DNA from: Paracoccaceae bacterium
GTDB taxonomy: Bacteria > Pseudomonadota > Alphaproteobacteria > Rhodobacterales > Rhodobacteraceae
Assembly: GCA_024742705.1 (NCBI GenBank)
Contig: JANSXZ010000001.1
Location: 1 to 64,000 of the forward strand
Length of the DNA stretch: 64,000 nt
Direction of reading: 5' to 3'
The first letter of the stretch is position 1. Every line of letters starts with the position of its first letter. Below are positions 18,520 through 26,950 of the stretch, one piece after another. The position numbers and the translations under genes were made by a program. Below the pieces are notes generated by a model. The model did no database searches, was not told where the DNA came from, and saw only the letters and a list, made by a program, of their open reading frames with translations.

Positions 18520-18831
18520 ATGCGCGCCCGCATCTACCAACCCGCCCGCACAGCGATGTCTTCCGGCACAGCCAAGACACGGCAGTGGGTTCTTGAATTC
18601 GCGCCCGCTTCGGCCCGCGAGGTCGATCCGCTGATGGGCTGGACATCGTCGGACGACACCCAGAGCCAGGTGCGCCTTCGGTTCGATACCAAGGCCGCCG
18701 CCGTCGACTATGCGCGCAACCATGACATCGCCGCCGAAGTTTTCGAGCCGAAGAAGCGCAAGCCGAACCTGCGCGCACGCGGCTATGGCGAAAACTTCGC
18801 CACCGACCGGCGCGGCGCCTGGACGCACTGA
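18520..18831 (+). CDS. NADH dehydrogenase accessory subunit (NDUFS4 homologue)
   Basis: 103 residues of the ETC complex I conserved-region family, the bacterial counterpart of mitochondrial NDUFS4, found mainly in alphaproteobacteria. The opening [15 protein letters not shown] and the end [19 protein letters not shown] are characteristic. ATG at 18520 has AGGAGA 5-6 bases upstream; an in-frame ATG at 18490 lacks this. It helps complete and stabilise the matrix/cytoplasmic arm of complex I. The last 49 bases overlap the 3' end of the convergent sulfotransferase gene. Confidence 0.9.
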   Translation: MRARIYQPARTAMSSGTAKTRQWVLEFAPASAREVDPLMGWTSSDDTQSQVRLRFDTKAAAVDYARNHDIAAEVFEPKKRKPNLRARGYGENFATDRRGAWTH

Positions 18832-20267
18832 TCAGAAGGGGCCGGATAGCGCCCCGTGCCCGCGACCATGCGATCTGCCGCCTCCCAGGCGCTGATGCTT
18901 TCTTGGCCGCCAAAACCTGCGATCAGAGGATCCAGATATGTCGCGTAGGTTTTCCAGCGGTCCAGACCCTTTGTATTGATCTTTTCGCGCACCTGCATCA
19001 CCGATGCGGTATGCACAGGTTGCCGGCCGGCTTCGGGCGAAAGGCACGCGGCCTCCCAGGTCAGGCCGGCGTGGGCGATCAGGCCGGGGATCTGTGATCC
19101 GGGCGCCTCAACCAGCGCCCGAAAGGACTGTACGCGAAGCGAATTTCCCATCTTGCCGGCATAATCCGCCATCGAAAGGTGCACCGCGCGCGACATTTCT
19201 CCGATCCATTCAAGGTTTTTGGTGAAGCCGTGAGTTTCGTGAAAACTGACCATGTAGTTTGACAGGCCGTTGTCGAGCGGATGGCGGTGCATGAAAATGA
19301 ACCGGGCATCGGGGAACAGCCGCTGTGCCAGGCCCATGCGCAGGCAGTTCAGCGGCATCTTGTCCACGACAACATCCGTTGGCGCTGCATCCGCGAGGCC
19401 CGCGATCGCCAGGTATTCCGCTCGGCGCGCGGCCAGTTCGCCCGGTCCGGTGCGGGCAATCCAGTCCCAATCGCCTTCGCCGGACGCGACGATCCGCCGG
19501 GCGACACGCGGCAACGCCGGGCTTTCGCCCAATGACCGTACCTTGCTGTGGCGTGACAGGATGGCATCCACCAGGGTCGTCCCCGACCGCGGCATCCCGA
19601 CCACGAAGACCATGCGGGGCCATGCACCGGTGGCGGCGGGCACCGCGCGCGGCACCAGCCGGATCTGGTCGGCCACGGTGCGCTGCACGCGCCGGGGATC
19701 GAAATCGCCGGGGGCCTGCGCCTTGGCCCGGCCGAAATGGTGCATTGCCGCACGGTGCTGACCTGCTGCCGCGGCGACACGGCCCAACCCGTTCAGAACA
19801 TCGGCGCGGTCTGCCGGTGTCAGCCGGGCCAGGCGCGCCAGGCTGCGCAGTTTGCGGGCCCTGTGGCTGTCGGGGGCGAACGGGCGCATCAGGTTCAGCG
19901 CCACCAGCGGCCTGACCGCCGCGGGATCCAGTGACAGCGCCTTTTCCAGAAATGTCCGCGCGCCGTCGCGATCACCCAGCGTCATCGCCATTGAACCCAG
20001 CTTGGCCCAGGCGCCGGATTGCGACGGCCAGGCGCGCAGGATCATTCCCATTACGGTCAGCGCGGTGTCATGATCGCCCAGGTGCCAATAGCAGGTGGCG
20101 GCACAATCCAGCACGGCGTGATCCGGGCGCCCGGCCTTCAGATGCGGGGACAGCAACGCCAATCCCGCGTCAAACGCGCCCGCCGCGATCAACCGCGCGA
20201 CCTGCGCGATGTCGGGCGGCGCCTGCGTCGCGGGCGGCAGATCGGGGGCGGTGGCAAGGTCCGGCAT
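18783..20267 (-). CDS. TPR-repeat sulfotransferase family protein
   Basis: 494 residues. The N-terminal half (about 1-205) contains tetratricopeptide-like helical pairs. The C-terminal half is a PAPS-dependent sulfotransferase domain with the 5'-phosphosulfate loop [16 protein letters not shown] (about 220-240) and the 3'-phosphate site [17 protein letters not shown]. The predicted acceptor could be a surface glycan, lipid or protein tyrosine; the sequence does not decide this. It converges on the NDUFS4-like gene with a 49-base overlap. The C-terminal 20 or so residues within the overlap look low in conservation. Confidence 0.85.
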   Translation of the reverse strand: MPDLATAPDLPPATQAPPDIAQVARLIAAGAFDAGLALLSPHLKAGRPDHAVLDCAATCYWHLGDHDTALTVMGMILRAWPSQSGAWAKLGSMAMTLGDRDGARTFLEKALSLDPAAVRPLVALNLMRPFAPDSHRARKLRSLARLARLTPADRADVLNGLGRVAAAAGQHRAAMHHFGRAKAQAPGDFDPRRVQRTVADQIRLVPRAVPAATGAWPRMVFVVGMPRSGTTLVDAILSRHSKVRSLGESPALPRVARRIVASGEGDWDWIARTGPGELAARRAEYLAIAGLADAAPTDVVVDKMPLNCLRMGLAQRLFPDARFIFMHRHPLDNGLSNYMVSFHETHGFTKNLEWIGEMSRAVHLSMADYAGKMGNSLRVQSFRALVEAPGSQIPGLIAHAGLTWEAACLSPEAGRQPVHTASVMQVREKINTKGLDRWKTYATYLDPLIAGFGGQESISAWEAADRMVAGTGRYPAPSDQCVQAPRRSVAKFSP

Positions 20268-20552
20268 GGCGGCATACTCCGACAGGGCTGTGCCAGCCTA
20301 GCGCCATGCGCCTTTCAAAAGCGTGAATGGGGGATTCCTGCGCGCGGTTCGCCTTAAACGGGTGTTGCACCGCTGCATCCATGGCGCGCAAAGCACCCGG
20401 GGCGGGCGAAACCTGGGCTTTTTTCCGGCCATTCCGGGGTAAGCAGAACCTGCGGGCGAAACGGCCCGTCGTCCGGGTTGTAATTCGCGGGCGCGCGCGC
20501 CATGCAGCAGGGCGGGCGGAAAAGGCCGAACAACAGGCCAGACGAGGAGCGG

Positions 20553-21233
20553 ATGGGCGAGTATGAAAAGGCCGAGCTGATCGCGATCTGTCGTGAGAAG
20601 CTTCTGGCCGAGGGTTATCTTTTGCGTGTCGAACAGGATTTCGACATGGTGCCGAAAATCATCGACGCCATCGGAAAACCCTATCTGACACCCAAGATGT
20701 CGCCTTTTTTCAATGATTTCACTGGCGAAAACTGTTTCTGGCTGCTGCTTGAACGAGGGGATCAACTGGTGGCGGCGGCGGGTGCGCGGCTGGACGATCT
20801 GGGTGGCGGATCGATCACCGAATACTGGCGCCGGACCATGCGCCGCCACTATGGCGCCGGCAAGCACGAGGTGATCGGCCGCGTCGCCCACCCCTGCGAG
20901 GAAGACCTGCGCGGCAGGCTGGCCTACTTTGGCGATCTCTATTTCGCTGCCGGCGCGGGCCGGTCCTTGCAGACGGTGCGCCGCTTCGTGATGATCGGGC
21001 ACATGCTGTCGGCGCTGAAATGGAACCCCGACTGGACCTATGCCTTCCTGCGCGAGCGCGACATCAAGCGCGGCGCCGGCTATCACTATGGGTTCAACCG
21101 CTACATTCCCGATGCGCAGTTCTGGATCGATCCGCCGGCCCCGCGCGAAAACACCGAATATTGCGCCATGGTCAGCCGCCGCGATCTGGCTTACATGGCC
21201 GAAACCTACATCCGCTCACCGGAGCGCCTTTGA
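20553..21233 (+). CDS. Unknown protein, possibly GNAT-like fold
   Basis: 226 residues, soluble, no signal peptide. ATG at 20553 follows GAGGAG; a longer frame from 20502 lies in weakly coding sequence. The pattern of an early helix (KAELIAICREKLLAEGYLLR), a beta strand pair around FWLLLERGDQLVAAAGARL, and later helices with KWNPDWTYAFLRERDIKRG resembles an acyl-CoA N-acyltransferase fold, but no acetyl-CoA loop is certain. It faces an XRE-type regulator with an 18-base 3' overlap, and the pair sits alone between unrelated genes, so the two may work together. Confidence 0.55.
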   Translation: MGEYEKAELIAICREKLLAEGYLLRVEQDFDMVPKIIDAIGKPYLTPKMSPFFNDFTGENCFWLLLERGDQLVAAAGARLDDLGGGSITEYWRRTMRRHYGAGKHEVIGRVAHPCEEDLRGRLAYFGDLYFAAGAGRSLQTVRRFVMIGHMLSALKWNPDWTYAFLRERDIKRGAGYHYGFNRYIPDAQFWIDPPAPRENTEYCAMVSRRDLAYMAETYIRSPERL

Positions 21234-21956
21234 ATAGCTCACGATCGACGTGCCGCCATCGGCGCGCGTGACCGGCAGCAACAGCCGCAGATAATCGAGC
21301 CTGATCTTCTCTGCATGGCCCGGTGCCAATACGTCGAGGTATTCTTCGGTCAGCACCGGATCGCCTTCGGCAGCCTTGCGATATGCGGTCACCAGACGTT
21401 GGCGCAGGTCGGAATCGGGCACTTCGCTGAGGGCATATTGCAGCGACCGGATGTCGGATTTGCCCAGGGTGCGCGCGGCGAGGCTGTGGCTGCCCATGCG
21501 CAGCACCCGCAGGTGCTGGTCGTCCTCGGTGGGCGCGTCGTAGATGTCGAACCACTCGAGAAGTTCGGCGAAACCGCTTTCGGCTTTGCCGAAGCGATAC
21601 CACAGGGCCATCATGTCATCTATCGTCGGCTCCTGGCCGCGCATCACCGCCGCCTGCCGCAGCGAGCCGGCGATCCGGTCGAAGAACCGCAGCGCCTGGT
21701 CGGTGATGGGCCCGTCGTCGGCCAGATCGACAATGTCGAACGGCTGTGACGTGGTGCCGGCCAGATAGCCCAGTGAAACGCCCAGTTCGTTCGAGATCTT
21801 CACCACCACGTCCCAGTTCGGATTGGTGCCGGTGCTGAGAACGGTCGAAACGTAGTTCGGGCTCATGCCCAGTGCCTTGGACAACTTGGCGCGGTTGCCA
21901 CCGAATTTCGATGAATTGTCGATCGCCTTGGCAAGGCGTTCGTGAAAGATGCTCAT
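21216..21956 (-). CDS. XRE-family transcriptional regulator with C-terminal sensory region
   Basis: 246 residues. Residues about 20-68 form a Cro/C1-type helix-turn-helix (NRAKLSKALGMSPNYVSTVL, then WDVVVKISNELGVSLGYLAG). The remaining roughly 170 residues are predicted soluble, with no recognised domain, and include an aromatic segment LLEWFDIYDAPTEDDQHLRV. Two AT-rich boxes directly upstream (21975-22006) look like an autoregulatory operator. The gene converges on the unknown protein at 20553-21233, overlapping it by 18 bases. Confidence 0.8.
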   Translation of the reverse strand: MSIFHERLAKAIDNSSKFGGNRAKLSKALGMSPNYVSTVLSTGTNPNWDVVVKISNELGVSLGYLAGTTSQPFDIVDLADDGPITDQALRFFDRIAGSLRQAAVMRGQEPTIDDMMALWYRFGKAESGFAELLEWFDIYDAPTEDDQHLRVLRMGSHSLAARTLGKSDIRSLQYALSEVPDSDLRQRLVTAYRKAAEGDPVLTEEYLDVLAPGHAEKIRLDYLRLLLPVTRADGGTSIVSYSKALR

Positions 21957-21974
21957 CGGGTGCCCGCATCGCTG

Positions 21975-22006
21975 TATAAAATTTTATGGCAGGCTATAAA
22001 ATTTGG
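21975..22006. promoter_or_regulatory. Tandem operator-like boxes upstream of the XRE gene
   Basis: The sequence ATAAAATTTTAT (21976-21987) is a perfect 12-base palindrome, and ATAAAATTT recurs at 21996-22004, exactly 20 bases or about two helical turns further on. This AT-rich block is conspicuous against the GC-rich surroundings and begins 19 bases upstream of the XRE start codon. It could also overlap the promoter. Confidence 0.5.
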
Positions 22007-22060
22007 AATGGCATTGCAACGGCGTTTGCCACCCAGAGGCGAGTGCGCGCCTGCGGCGGG

Positions 22061-23032
22061 CTAGCGGCGCTTGATCTCGGTGCGCGCCACGCGCCGCGAT
22101 TTCTGATGTTCGCGCAGGAAGACGAACAGCCCCGATCCGACAATCAGCACGATACCTGTCCAGACCTCCCAGACCGGCACGTCGGACCAGATGAACCAGC
22201 CCCAGAACACCGCCAGCGGCAGGCCGATGTATTCGAAGGGGGCCACCGTTGCGGCGTCGGCCAGCCGGTAGGCCTGCGACAGGCAATAGCCAACGATGGC
22301 CGCGTTCAGCCCCAGCCCGACCAGAACCCAGGCATCCGACGGTTCCGGCCAGACCCAGGCCCGCAGCAGGAACACCAGCGATGGCGCCGAATTGTCCTGC
22401 ACGAACCTGCCGTCGCCGGCGACCAGGAAAAACCCCAGCGAAACCACCATGAACATGAGCTGAATGTACACCGAAAGCGCCGAGGCCTTGCTGGTGGCGC
22501 CCAGCCGGCGGGTCATCAGCTGCATCAGCGCGTAGGTCAGCGCCGAGAGCACCGGCAGCAACAGCACGAGGCGCGAGGCGCCAAGTTCCGAGCCCGACAC
22601 CCAGGGGCGCTGCATGATGATTACCCCGACGAACCCCACCAGCACCGCGCCGATGCGCAGCGGGCCGACCTTTTCGCCCAGCAGCGGAATTGACAGCACG
22701 GTGATGAACAGCGGCGCGACAAAGAACAACGCCGTTGCATCGGCCAGCGGAATCGCGGCAAGGGCGACGAAGTAAGCCATGTTCGACGCCACGACCAGCA
22801 GGCCGCGCAGGATGTGCCAGCCGGCCTTGTCGGTGCGCAGGATCTTCCAGCCGCCTTCCATCTGGACCAGCGCGAGGCTGAAGACAATGCCGATGGCGGA
22901 GCGGGCAAAGACGATTTCATGCAACGGATAGCCACCGGACAGGCGTTTGATCAGCATGTCGTTTACCGATATCGCCGTCATCCCGAACACGATGCAAAGA
23001 ATGCCAAGAGCCGGTCGCGCGGGGGATTGCAT
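22061..23032 (-). CDS. EamA/DMT-family transporter
   Basis: 323 residues with about ten hydrophobic spans in two EamA repeats, typical of drug/metabolite transporters; NDMLIKRLSGGYPLHEIVFA and PLADATALFFVAPLFITVLS are characteristic segments. It probably exports or imports small metabolites or amino acids across the inner membrane; the substrate cannot be told. It is a single gene, divergent from the CoxG-like gene with 147 bases between them. Confidence 0.88.
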   Translation of the reverse strand: MQSPARPALGILCIVFGMTAISVNDMLIKRLSGGYPLHEIVFARSAIGIVFSLALVQMEGGWKILRTDKAGWHILRGLLVVASNMAYFVALAAIPLADATALFFVAPLFITVLSIPLLGEKVGPLRIGAVLVGFVGVIIMQRPWVSGSELGASRLVLLLPVLSALTYALMQLMTRRLGATSKASALSVYIQLMFMVVSLGFFLVAGDGRFVQDNSAPSLVFLLRAWVWPEPSDAWVLVGLGLNAAIVGYCLSQAYRLADAATVAPFEYIGLPLAVFWGWFIWSDVPVWEVWTGIVLIVGSGLFVFLREHQKSRRVARTEIKRR

Positions 23033-23179
23033 GCCTTCTCCCTGAATGATGCCTGCGGTTGGCGTATCACGTCATCGTGGGAAAGCAATCCCCGTTTGCG
23101 CGGGCGCAAAGCCGGGTTGGCGCAGGGATCGCCACCGGCTATGCATGTCCAGCAGAGCCCGCAGGAAAGGACCGCCACC

Positions 23180-23698
23180 ATGCAGATGACAGACCAACGC
23201 GAAATCAAGGCCGACCCGGCGACAGTGTTCGCGGCGCTTCTCGATCCCGATGTGCTGAAGGCCTGCGTGCCGGGGGCACAGGAGGTGACGGGCAATGCCG
23301 AGGAAGGTTATAGCGCGACGGTGGTGCAGAAGGTCGGGCCGGTGAAGGCGACCTTCAAGGGCGAGGTCAAGATGACCGACATGGTCGTCAACGAAAAGCT
23401 GACGATCAACGGCGAAGGCAAGGGCGGCGCCGCCGGATTTGCCAAGGGTGGGGCCGTCGTGACGCTGACCGCGACCGAAGCCGGCACGCTGTTGTCCTAC
23501 GATGTCGAGGCCAAGGTCGGCGGCAAGCTGGCGCAGCTGGGCAGCCGCATCATCGACGGTTTTGCGAAAAAGATGGCGGACCAGTTCTTTACCAACTTTC
23601 AGCAGGCCGTCGAGGGGCCGCAGGAGCCGACCGAGGATGCCGCGCCCACCGAGGAAGGCAAGAAAAAAGGTTGGCTGGGCAAGCTCACCGGGCGGTAG
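23180..23698 (+). CDS. CoxG-like SRPBCC-family protein
   Basis: 172 residues. The first 145 residues fit the CO-dehydrogenase subunit G family of the START/SRPBCC fold (KADPATVFAALLDPDVLKAC, then VVQKVGPVKATFKGEV), followed by a charged tail with GKKKGWLGKLTGR. CoxG proteins help assemble or anchor molybdenum hydroxylases at the membrane, but no hydroxylase genes lie next to it here, so its partner is unknown. AGGAAAGG precedes the ATG at 23180. Confidence 0.85.
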   Translation: MQMTDQREIKADPATVFAALLDPDVLKACVPGAQEVTGNAEEGYSATVVQKVGPVKATFKGEVKMTDMVVNEKLTINGEGKGGAAGFAKGGAVVTLTATEAGTLLSYDVEAKVGGKLAQLGSRIIDGFAKKMADQFFTNFQQAVEGPQEPTEDAAPTEEGKKKGWLGKLTGR

Positions 23699-23723
23699 GT
23701 CTGGCGGGATGGCCGGCGGGGCC

Positions 23724-23781
23724 GGGGGGCTTTCTGCCCCCCCTTTGCCGTTGGCAAATTCACCCCCGAGGATATTTCGGG
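23724..23781. repeat. Triple-hairpin REP-like intergenic element
   Basis: Three hairpins stand in a row after the CoxG-like gene: GGGGGGC/GCCCCCC (23724-23730 with 23736-23742), TTTGCC/GGCAAA (23744-23749 with 23753-23758), and CCCGA/TCGGG (23765-23769 with 23777-23781). The segment CCCCCGAGGATATTT followed by a GAGTGGAA-type tail resembles intergenic elements I recall as abundant in Rhodobacteraceae; that family link is from memory. It may end the upstream transcript. Confidence 0.55.
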
Positions 23782-23941
23782 CGAGTGGAAAGCCATCGCC
23801 CGCGCCTGTTGCCCGAACCCTTTCCGGCATCGGGATCGACGGGATCGGGCAACGGGCGCGCCGGTGCCCGTGCACCCCGGCGCGCAGAACCTTTTGGCGC
23901 GCGCCTTGTTTGTCGGTGCCGGGCAATCTACATGCTGGCAC

Positions 23942-24739
23942 ATGAAACGGTTCCTGCCCTTTGTGAAGCCTGACCCCCTTGTCGCCGTTGTACGGCTGTC
24001 GGGGGCTATCGGAATGCCCGGACGCGGTTCGATCAGCGATCAGTCGCTGGCGCCGGTTCTGGAAAAGGCGTTCCGGCGCGGCAAGCCCGCGGCGGTCGCA
24101 CTGGAAATCAATTCGCCCGGCGGATCGCCGGTGCAGTCTTCGTTGATCGGCGCACGGATTCGCCGGCTGGCCGAGGAACACAAGGTGCCGGTGGTGGCCT
24201 TTGTCGAGGATGTGGCCGCATCGGGCGGCTATTGGCTGGCAGCGGCGGCGGACGAGATCTTTGCCGATGAAAGTTCGGTTGTCGGATCCATCGGCGTGAT
24301 TTCAGCGGGGTTCGGCGCGCATATTTTCCTGACGCGCCAAGGCATCGAGCGGCGCGTGCACACTGCCGGCCAGTCGAAATCGATGCTGGATCCGTTCCGT
24401 CCGGAAAAGGAAGAGGACGTGGCGCGGCTGCGCAGCCTTCTGGGCGACATCCACGACAACTTCATCGCCCACGTCAAGGCCCGCCGGGCCGAGCGGCTGA
24501 GCACCGAGACCGACCTTTTCACAGGCGAGATATGGCTGGCGCGCAAGGCGGCCGAACTGGGCCTGATCGATGGCGTCGGACATCTCAAGCCGCTGATGCA
24601 GGCGCGTTTCGGGCAGAAGACGCGGTTTCGTCGCTACGAGATACGCCGCCCGCTGTTTCAGCGGTTTGGCGCGCAGATGATGGACCAGGCGGTCGGCGGG
24701 CTGGAAGAGCGCGCGGCGTTCGCGCGGTTCGGGCTCTGA
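23942..24739 (+). CDS. S49-family peptidase (SppA/SohB-like)
   Basis: 265 residues. The catalytic pair is visible: Ser94 in AASGGYWLAAA and Lys146 in QSKSMLDPF. Their spacing of 52 residues equals that of the Ser/Lys dyad of Bacillus SppA. A substrate-groove motif SPGGSPVQSSLI (58-69) is present. There is no long N-terminal anchor, only a weakly hydrophobic start, so it may act at the cytoplasmic face or be peripheral. The ATG at 23942 lacks a good Shine-Dalgarno, and an upstream in-frame ATG at 23864 adds a sequence without family character. A tiny zinc-ribbon gene starts one base after its stop, followed by a CaCA antiporter. Confidence 0.85.
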   Translation: MKRFLPFVKPDPLVAVVRLSGAIGMPGRGSISDQSLAPVLEKAFRRGKPAAVALEINSPGGSPVQSSLIGARIRRLAEEHKVPVVAFVEDVAASGGYWLAAAADEIFADESSVVGSIGVISAGFGAHIFLTRQGIERRVHTAGQSKSMLDPFRPEKEEDVARLRSLLGDIHDNFIAHVKARRAERLSTETDLFTGEIWLARKAAELGLIDGVGHLKPLMQARFGQKTRFRRYEIRRPLFQRFGAQMMDQAVGGLEERAAFARFGL

Positions 24740-24740
24740 C

Positions 24741-24908
24741 GTGATCCTGAAAGTCGTTTCACTGTTCCTGGTCTTCATGGCCGTGCTGGCGATGTTCGGC
24801 AAGCTTCGTATTCCCGGCGCCCGGCGCCTGGCCTCGGCCAAATGCGCGAAATGCGGGCGATACCGTATCGGCAAGGGGCCCTGTGCCTGTGAGAGAGGGC
24901 GCAAATGA
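24741..24908 (+). CDS. Small membrane-anchored zinc-ribbon protein
   Basis: 55 residues from GTG at 24741 to TGA at 24906-24908. One hydrophobic span (MILKVVSLFLVFMAVLAMFG) is followed by a basic linker and a C-terminal knuckle CAKCGRYRIGKGPCAC, which has four Cys suited to bind zinc. The GTG lies one base after the upstream peptidase stop and its TGA overlaps the next ATG by 4 bases, so it is tightly coupled to both neighbours. That coupling and the intact Cys set argue for a real gene. Its function is unknown; it might recruit or regulate the peptidase or the antiporter. Confidence 0.75.
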   Translation: MILKVVSLFLVFMAVLAMFGKLRIPGARRLASAKCAKCGRYRIGKGPCACERGRK

Positions 24909-25855
24909 TGATCCCGTGGCTGTTGTGCGGTCTAGGCCTGGTGATCCTTTTGCTGGCCGGGGACGCGCTGGTGAAGGGCGCTGTGAACCTGAGCCTTCGG
25001 ATCGGGGTTCCCGCGCTGATCGTCAGCCTGACGATCGTGGCCTTCGGCACGTCGGCGCCCGAGCTTCTGATTTCGGTACAGGCGGTTCTGGAAGACGTGC
25101 CGGGCCTTGCGCTGGGCAACGTGGTGGGATCGAACACCGCCAACATCCTGATGGTGCTGGGCATACCCGCGATTCTGGCGGCGATGCACACCGGCGAATG
25201 CGAGACGCGCAAGACCTATGTGATGATGATCGCCGCTTCGGTGTTGTTCATCGCGCTGGCGATGCGCGGCACTTTCGACTGGGTCAGCGGGATCGTGTTG
25301 CTGGCGGCGCTGGCGTTGGTGCTGGGGGATGCGTTCCGCGATGTGTTGGTTCATCGGCGCGCGGGCGAGGAAGCCCGGGTCGACGAACCCGAGGGTGCCG
25401 ATCCCAGCATGCCGGTCTGGCGCATCGGCGTCTACCTGGTGCTAGGGCTGGTGGGATTGCCGCTGGGGGCCGATATACTGGTCGACAATGCAACCGTGAT
25501 CGCCGTCACCTACGGCCTGAGCGATACGGTGATCGGCCTGACGCTGGTGGCCGTCGGCACGTCGCTGCCGGAACTGGCGACCACGGTGATGGCGGCCCTG
25601 CGCCGGCAGGCCGATGTGGCGCTGGGCAATGTCATCGGGTCGAACATGTTCAACCTGCTGGCCATCATCGGTATTGCTGCTTTGGTCGGGCCGATTCCGG
25701 TGGATCCCGCATTCCTGCGCTTTGATCTTTGGGTGATGCTGGGGGCCTCGCTGTTGCTGGTGCCTTTCGTGTTCCTGCGCTGGAACATCACGCGAATTTG
25801 GGGTTTGGTCTTGTCTGCGCTCTATGCCGTCTATGTGTTTGCCTTGTTGATCTGA
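24905..25855 (+). CDS. Calcium/sodium antiporter, CaCA family (YrbG-like)
   Basis: 316 residues with about ten membrane spans and two inverted alpha-repeats: TIVAFGTSAPELLISVQA with LGNVVGSNTANILMVLG in the first half, and LVAVGTSLPELATTVMA with LGNVIGSNMFNLLAIIG in the second. These are the ion-binding signatures of Na+/Ca2+ exchangers. It follows the zinc-ribbon gene with an ATGA overlap. It probably extrudes Ca2+ or exchanges cations across the inner membrane. Confidence 0.93.
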   Translation: MMIPWLLCGLGLVILLLAGDALVKGAVNLSLRIGVPALIVSLTIVAFGTSAPELLISVQAVLEDVPGLALGNVVGSNTANILMVLGIPAILAAMHTGECETRKTYVMMIAASVLFIALAMRGTFDWVSGIVLLAALALVLGDAFRDVLVHRRAGEEARVDEPEGADPSMPVWRIGVYLVLGLVGLPLGADILVDNATVIAVTYGLSDTVIGLTLVAVGTSLPELATTVMAALRRQADVALGNVIGSNMFNLLAIIGIAALVGPIPVDPAFLRFDLWVMLGASLLLVPFVFLRWNITRIWGLVLSALYAVYVFALLI

Positions 25856-25878
25856 AACTATCCTGAAAGGCAGGCATC

Positions 25879-26661
25879 ATGGCGACGGCACTGGTTACGG
25901 GGGCGGGAAAACGCCTGGGACGCGCGATGGCGATGTATCTGGCTGGTCGCGGACACGATGTGGCGCTGCACTATGCCACCGCCGCGGACGAGGCGGCACA
26001 GGCGCGCGACGAGATCCGCGCGATGGGGCGGAGGGCGGAAATCCTTCAGGCCGACCTGCTGGACGAGAAGGCGATGCACGATCTGCTGCCGCGCGCGGCA
26101 GAGGGATTGGGCGGCCCCGTGCGGGTGCTGGTCAACAGCGCATCGATCTTCGAATACGACACCCTGCAATCGGCGACACGCACCGGATGGGACCGGCATT
26201 TTGACAGCAACCTGCGCGCGCCCTTCGTTCTGACCCAGGCGATGGCCGCCCAACCCGACCTGACGGCCACCCGGGATGAAAATGGTGAACCTCTGGCCAC
26301 CGGCCTCGTGGTCAACATGATCGACCAGCGGGTGCGCAAGCTGACCCCGGAGTTCATGACCTACACGCTTGCCAAGATGGGCCTCTGGGCGCTGACGCAA
26401 ACCGCGGCCCAGGCACTGGCCCCGCGCATCCGGGTCAATGCCATCGGTCCGGGCCCGACGATGCAGGGCGCGCGCCAGACGGCGGCACATTTCGCGGCGC
26501 AACGCGCGGCGACGGTGTTGCAACGCGGTGCGCATCCGGCGGATATCAACGCGGCGCTGGGCTATTTTCTGGATGCGCCGGCTGTCACCGGGCAGCTGCT
26601 GTGCATCGACGGCGGGCAGCATCTGGCCTGGCAGACGCCCGACGTTCTGGGCGTCGAGTAG
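25879..26661 (+). CDS. Short-chain dehydrogenase/reductase, pteridine reductase-like
   Basis: 260 residues with an NAD(P)-binding Rossmann fold: [15 protein letters not shown] near residue 7, [11 protein letters not shown] in place of the usual NNAG, and catalytic YTLAK (Tyr and Lys four apart). The TGAGKRLG variant and overall pattern resemble pteridine/dihydromonapterin reductases such as FolM, but the substrate is not certain. It lies 23 bases after the CaCA antiporter, so probably in the same transcript. Confidence 0.85.
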   Translation: MATALVTGAGKRLGRAMAMYLAGRGHDVALHYATAADEAAQARDEIRAMGRRAEILQADLLDEKAMHDLLPRAAEGLGGPVRVLVNSASIFEYDTLQSATRTGWDRHFDSNLRAPFVLTQAMAAQPDLTATRDENGEPLATGLVVNMIDQRVRKLTPEFMTYTLAKMGLWALTQTAAQALAPRIRVNAIGPGPTMQGARQTAAHFAAQRAATVLQRGAHPADINAALGYFLDAPAVTGQLLCIDGGQHLAWQTPDVLGVE

Positions 26662-26798
26662 GACTTGCGGCGAAAGTTTTGCACCGGCATCGGAATGGTT
26701 AAGAATTCGTTACAAAAGTGTCTTTGTTTTCAGGCATTTGGCCGCTTCTTGGAAAAATACACATGAAAAACAAAGGGTTAAAAAAACGCTCAAATTCC

Positions 26799-26841
26799 GG
26801 GCAATTCGGCGAAACCCCTTTTCCACAATGGAAAATTGCCC
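26799..26841. other. Stem-loop in an AT-rich intergenic block
   Basis: GGGCAATT (26799-26806) pairs with AATTGCCC (26834-26841), and inside it TTCCA (26821-26825) pairs with TGGAA (26829-26833), giving a two-step hairpin. It sits in an unusually AT-rich stretch (about 26695-26880) between the SDR gene and uvrC, which otherwise holds no gene. Confidence 0.5.
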
Positions 26842-26852
26842 TTCGCCCAGAG

Positions 26853-26873
26853 TTATCTTCAGAGTTATCCACA
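26853..26873 (+). promoter_or_regulatory. Two DnaA-box-like 9-mers
   Basis: TTATCCACA at 26865-26873 matches the DnaA-box consensus TTATNCACA exactly. A weaker copy, TTATCTTCA, lies 12 bases before it at 26853-26861, giving an AGTTATC repeat with a 12-base period. They follow the stem-loop at 26799-26841 and precede the uvrC start by about 78 bases. They could be DnaA-responsive control of uvrC or chance. Confidence 0.4.
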
Positions 26874-26950
26874 TAATCGGTGGATGCCTTGGCCCTTGCA
26901 CAGCGCCAGGCCGCATTGCAGCCAGACCGGCAGAATCATATCCTGAACCC

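Noticed and set aside
26662..26950. Chromosomal replication origin
   Set aside because: One perfect DnaA box and AT-richness are suggestive, but the box number is too low and the neighbouring genes are not those known at alphaproteobacterial origins.
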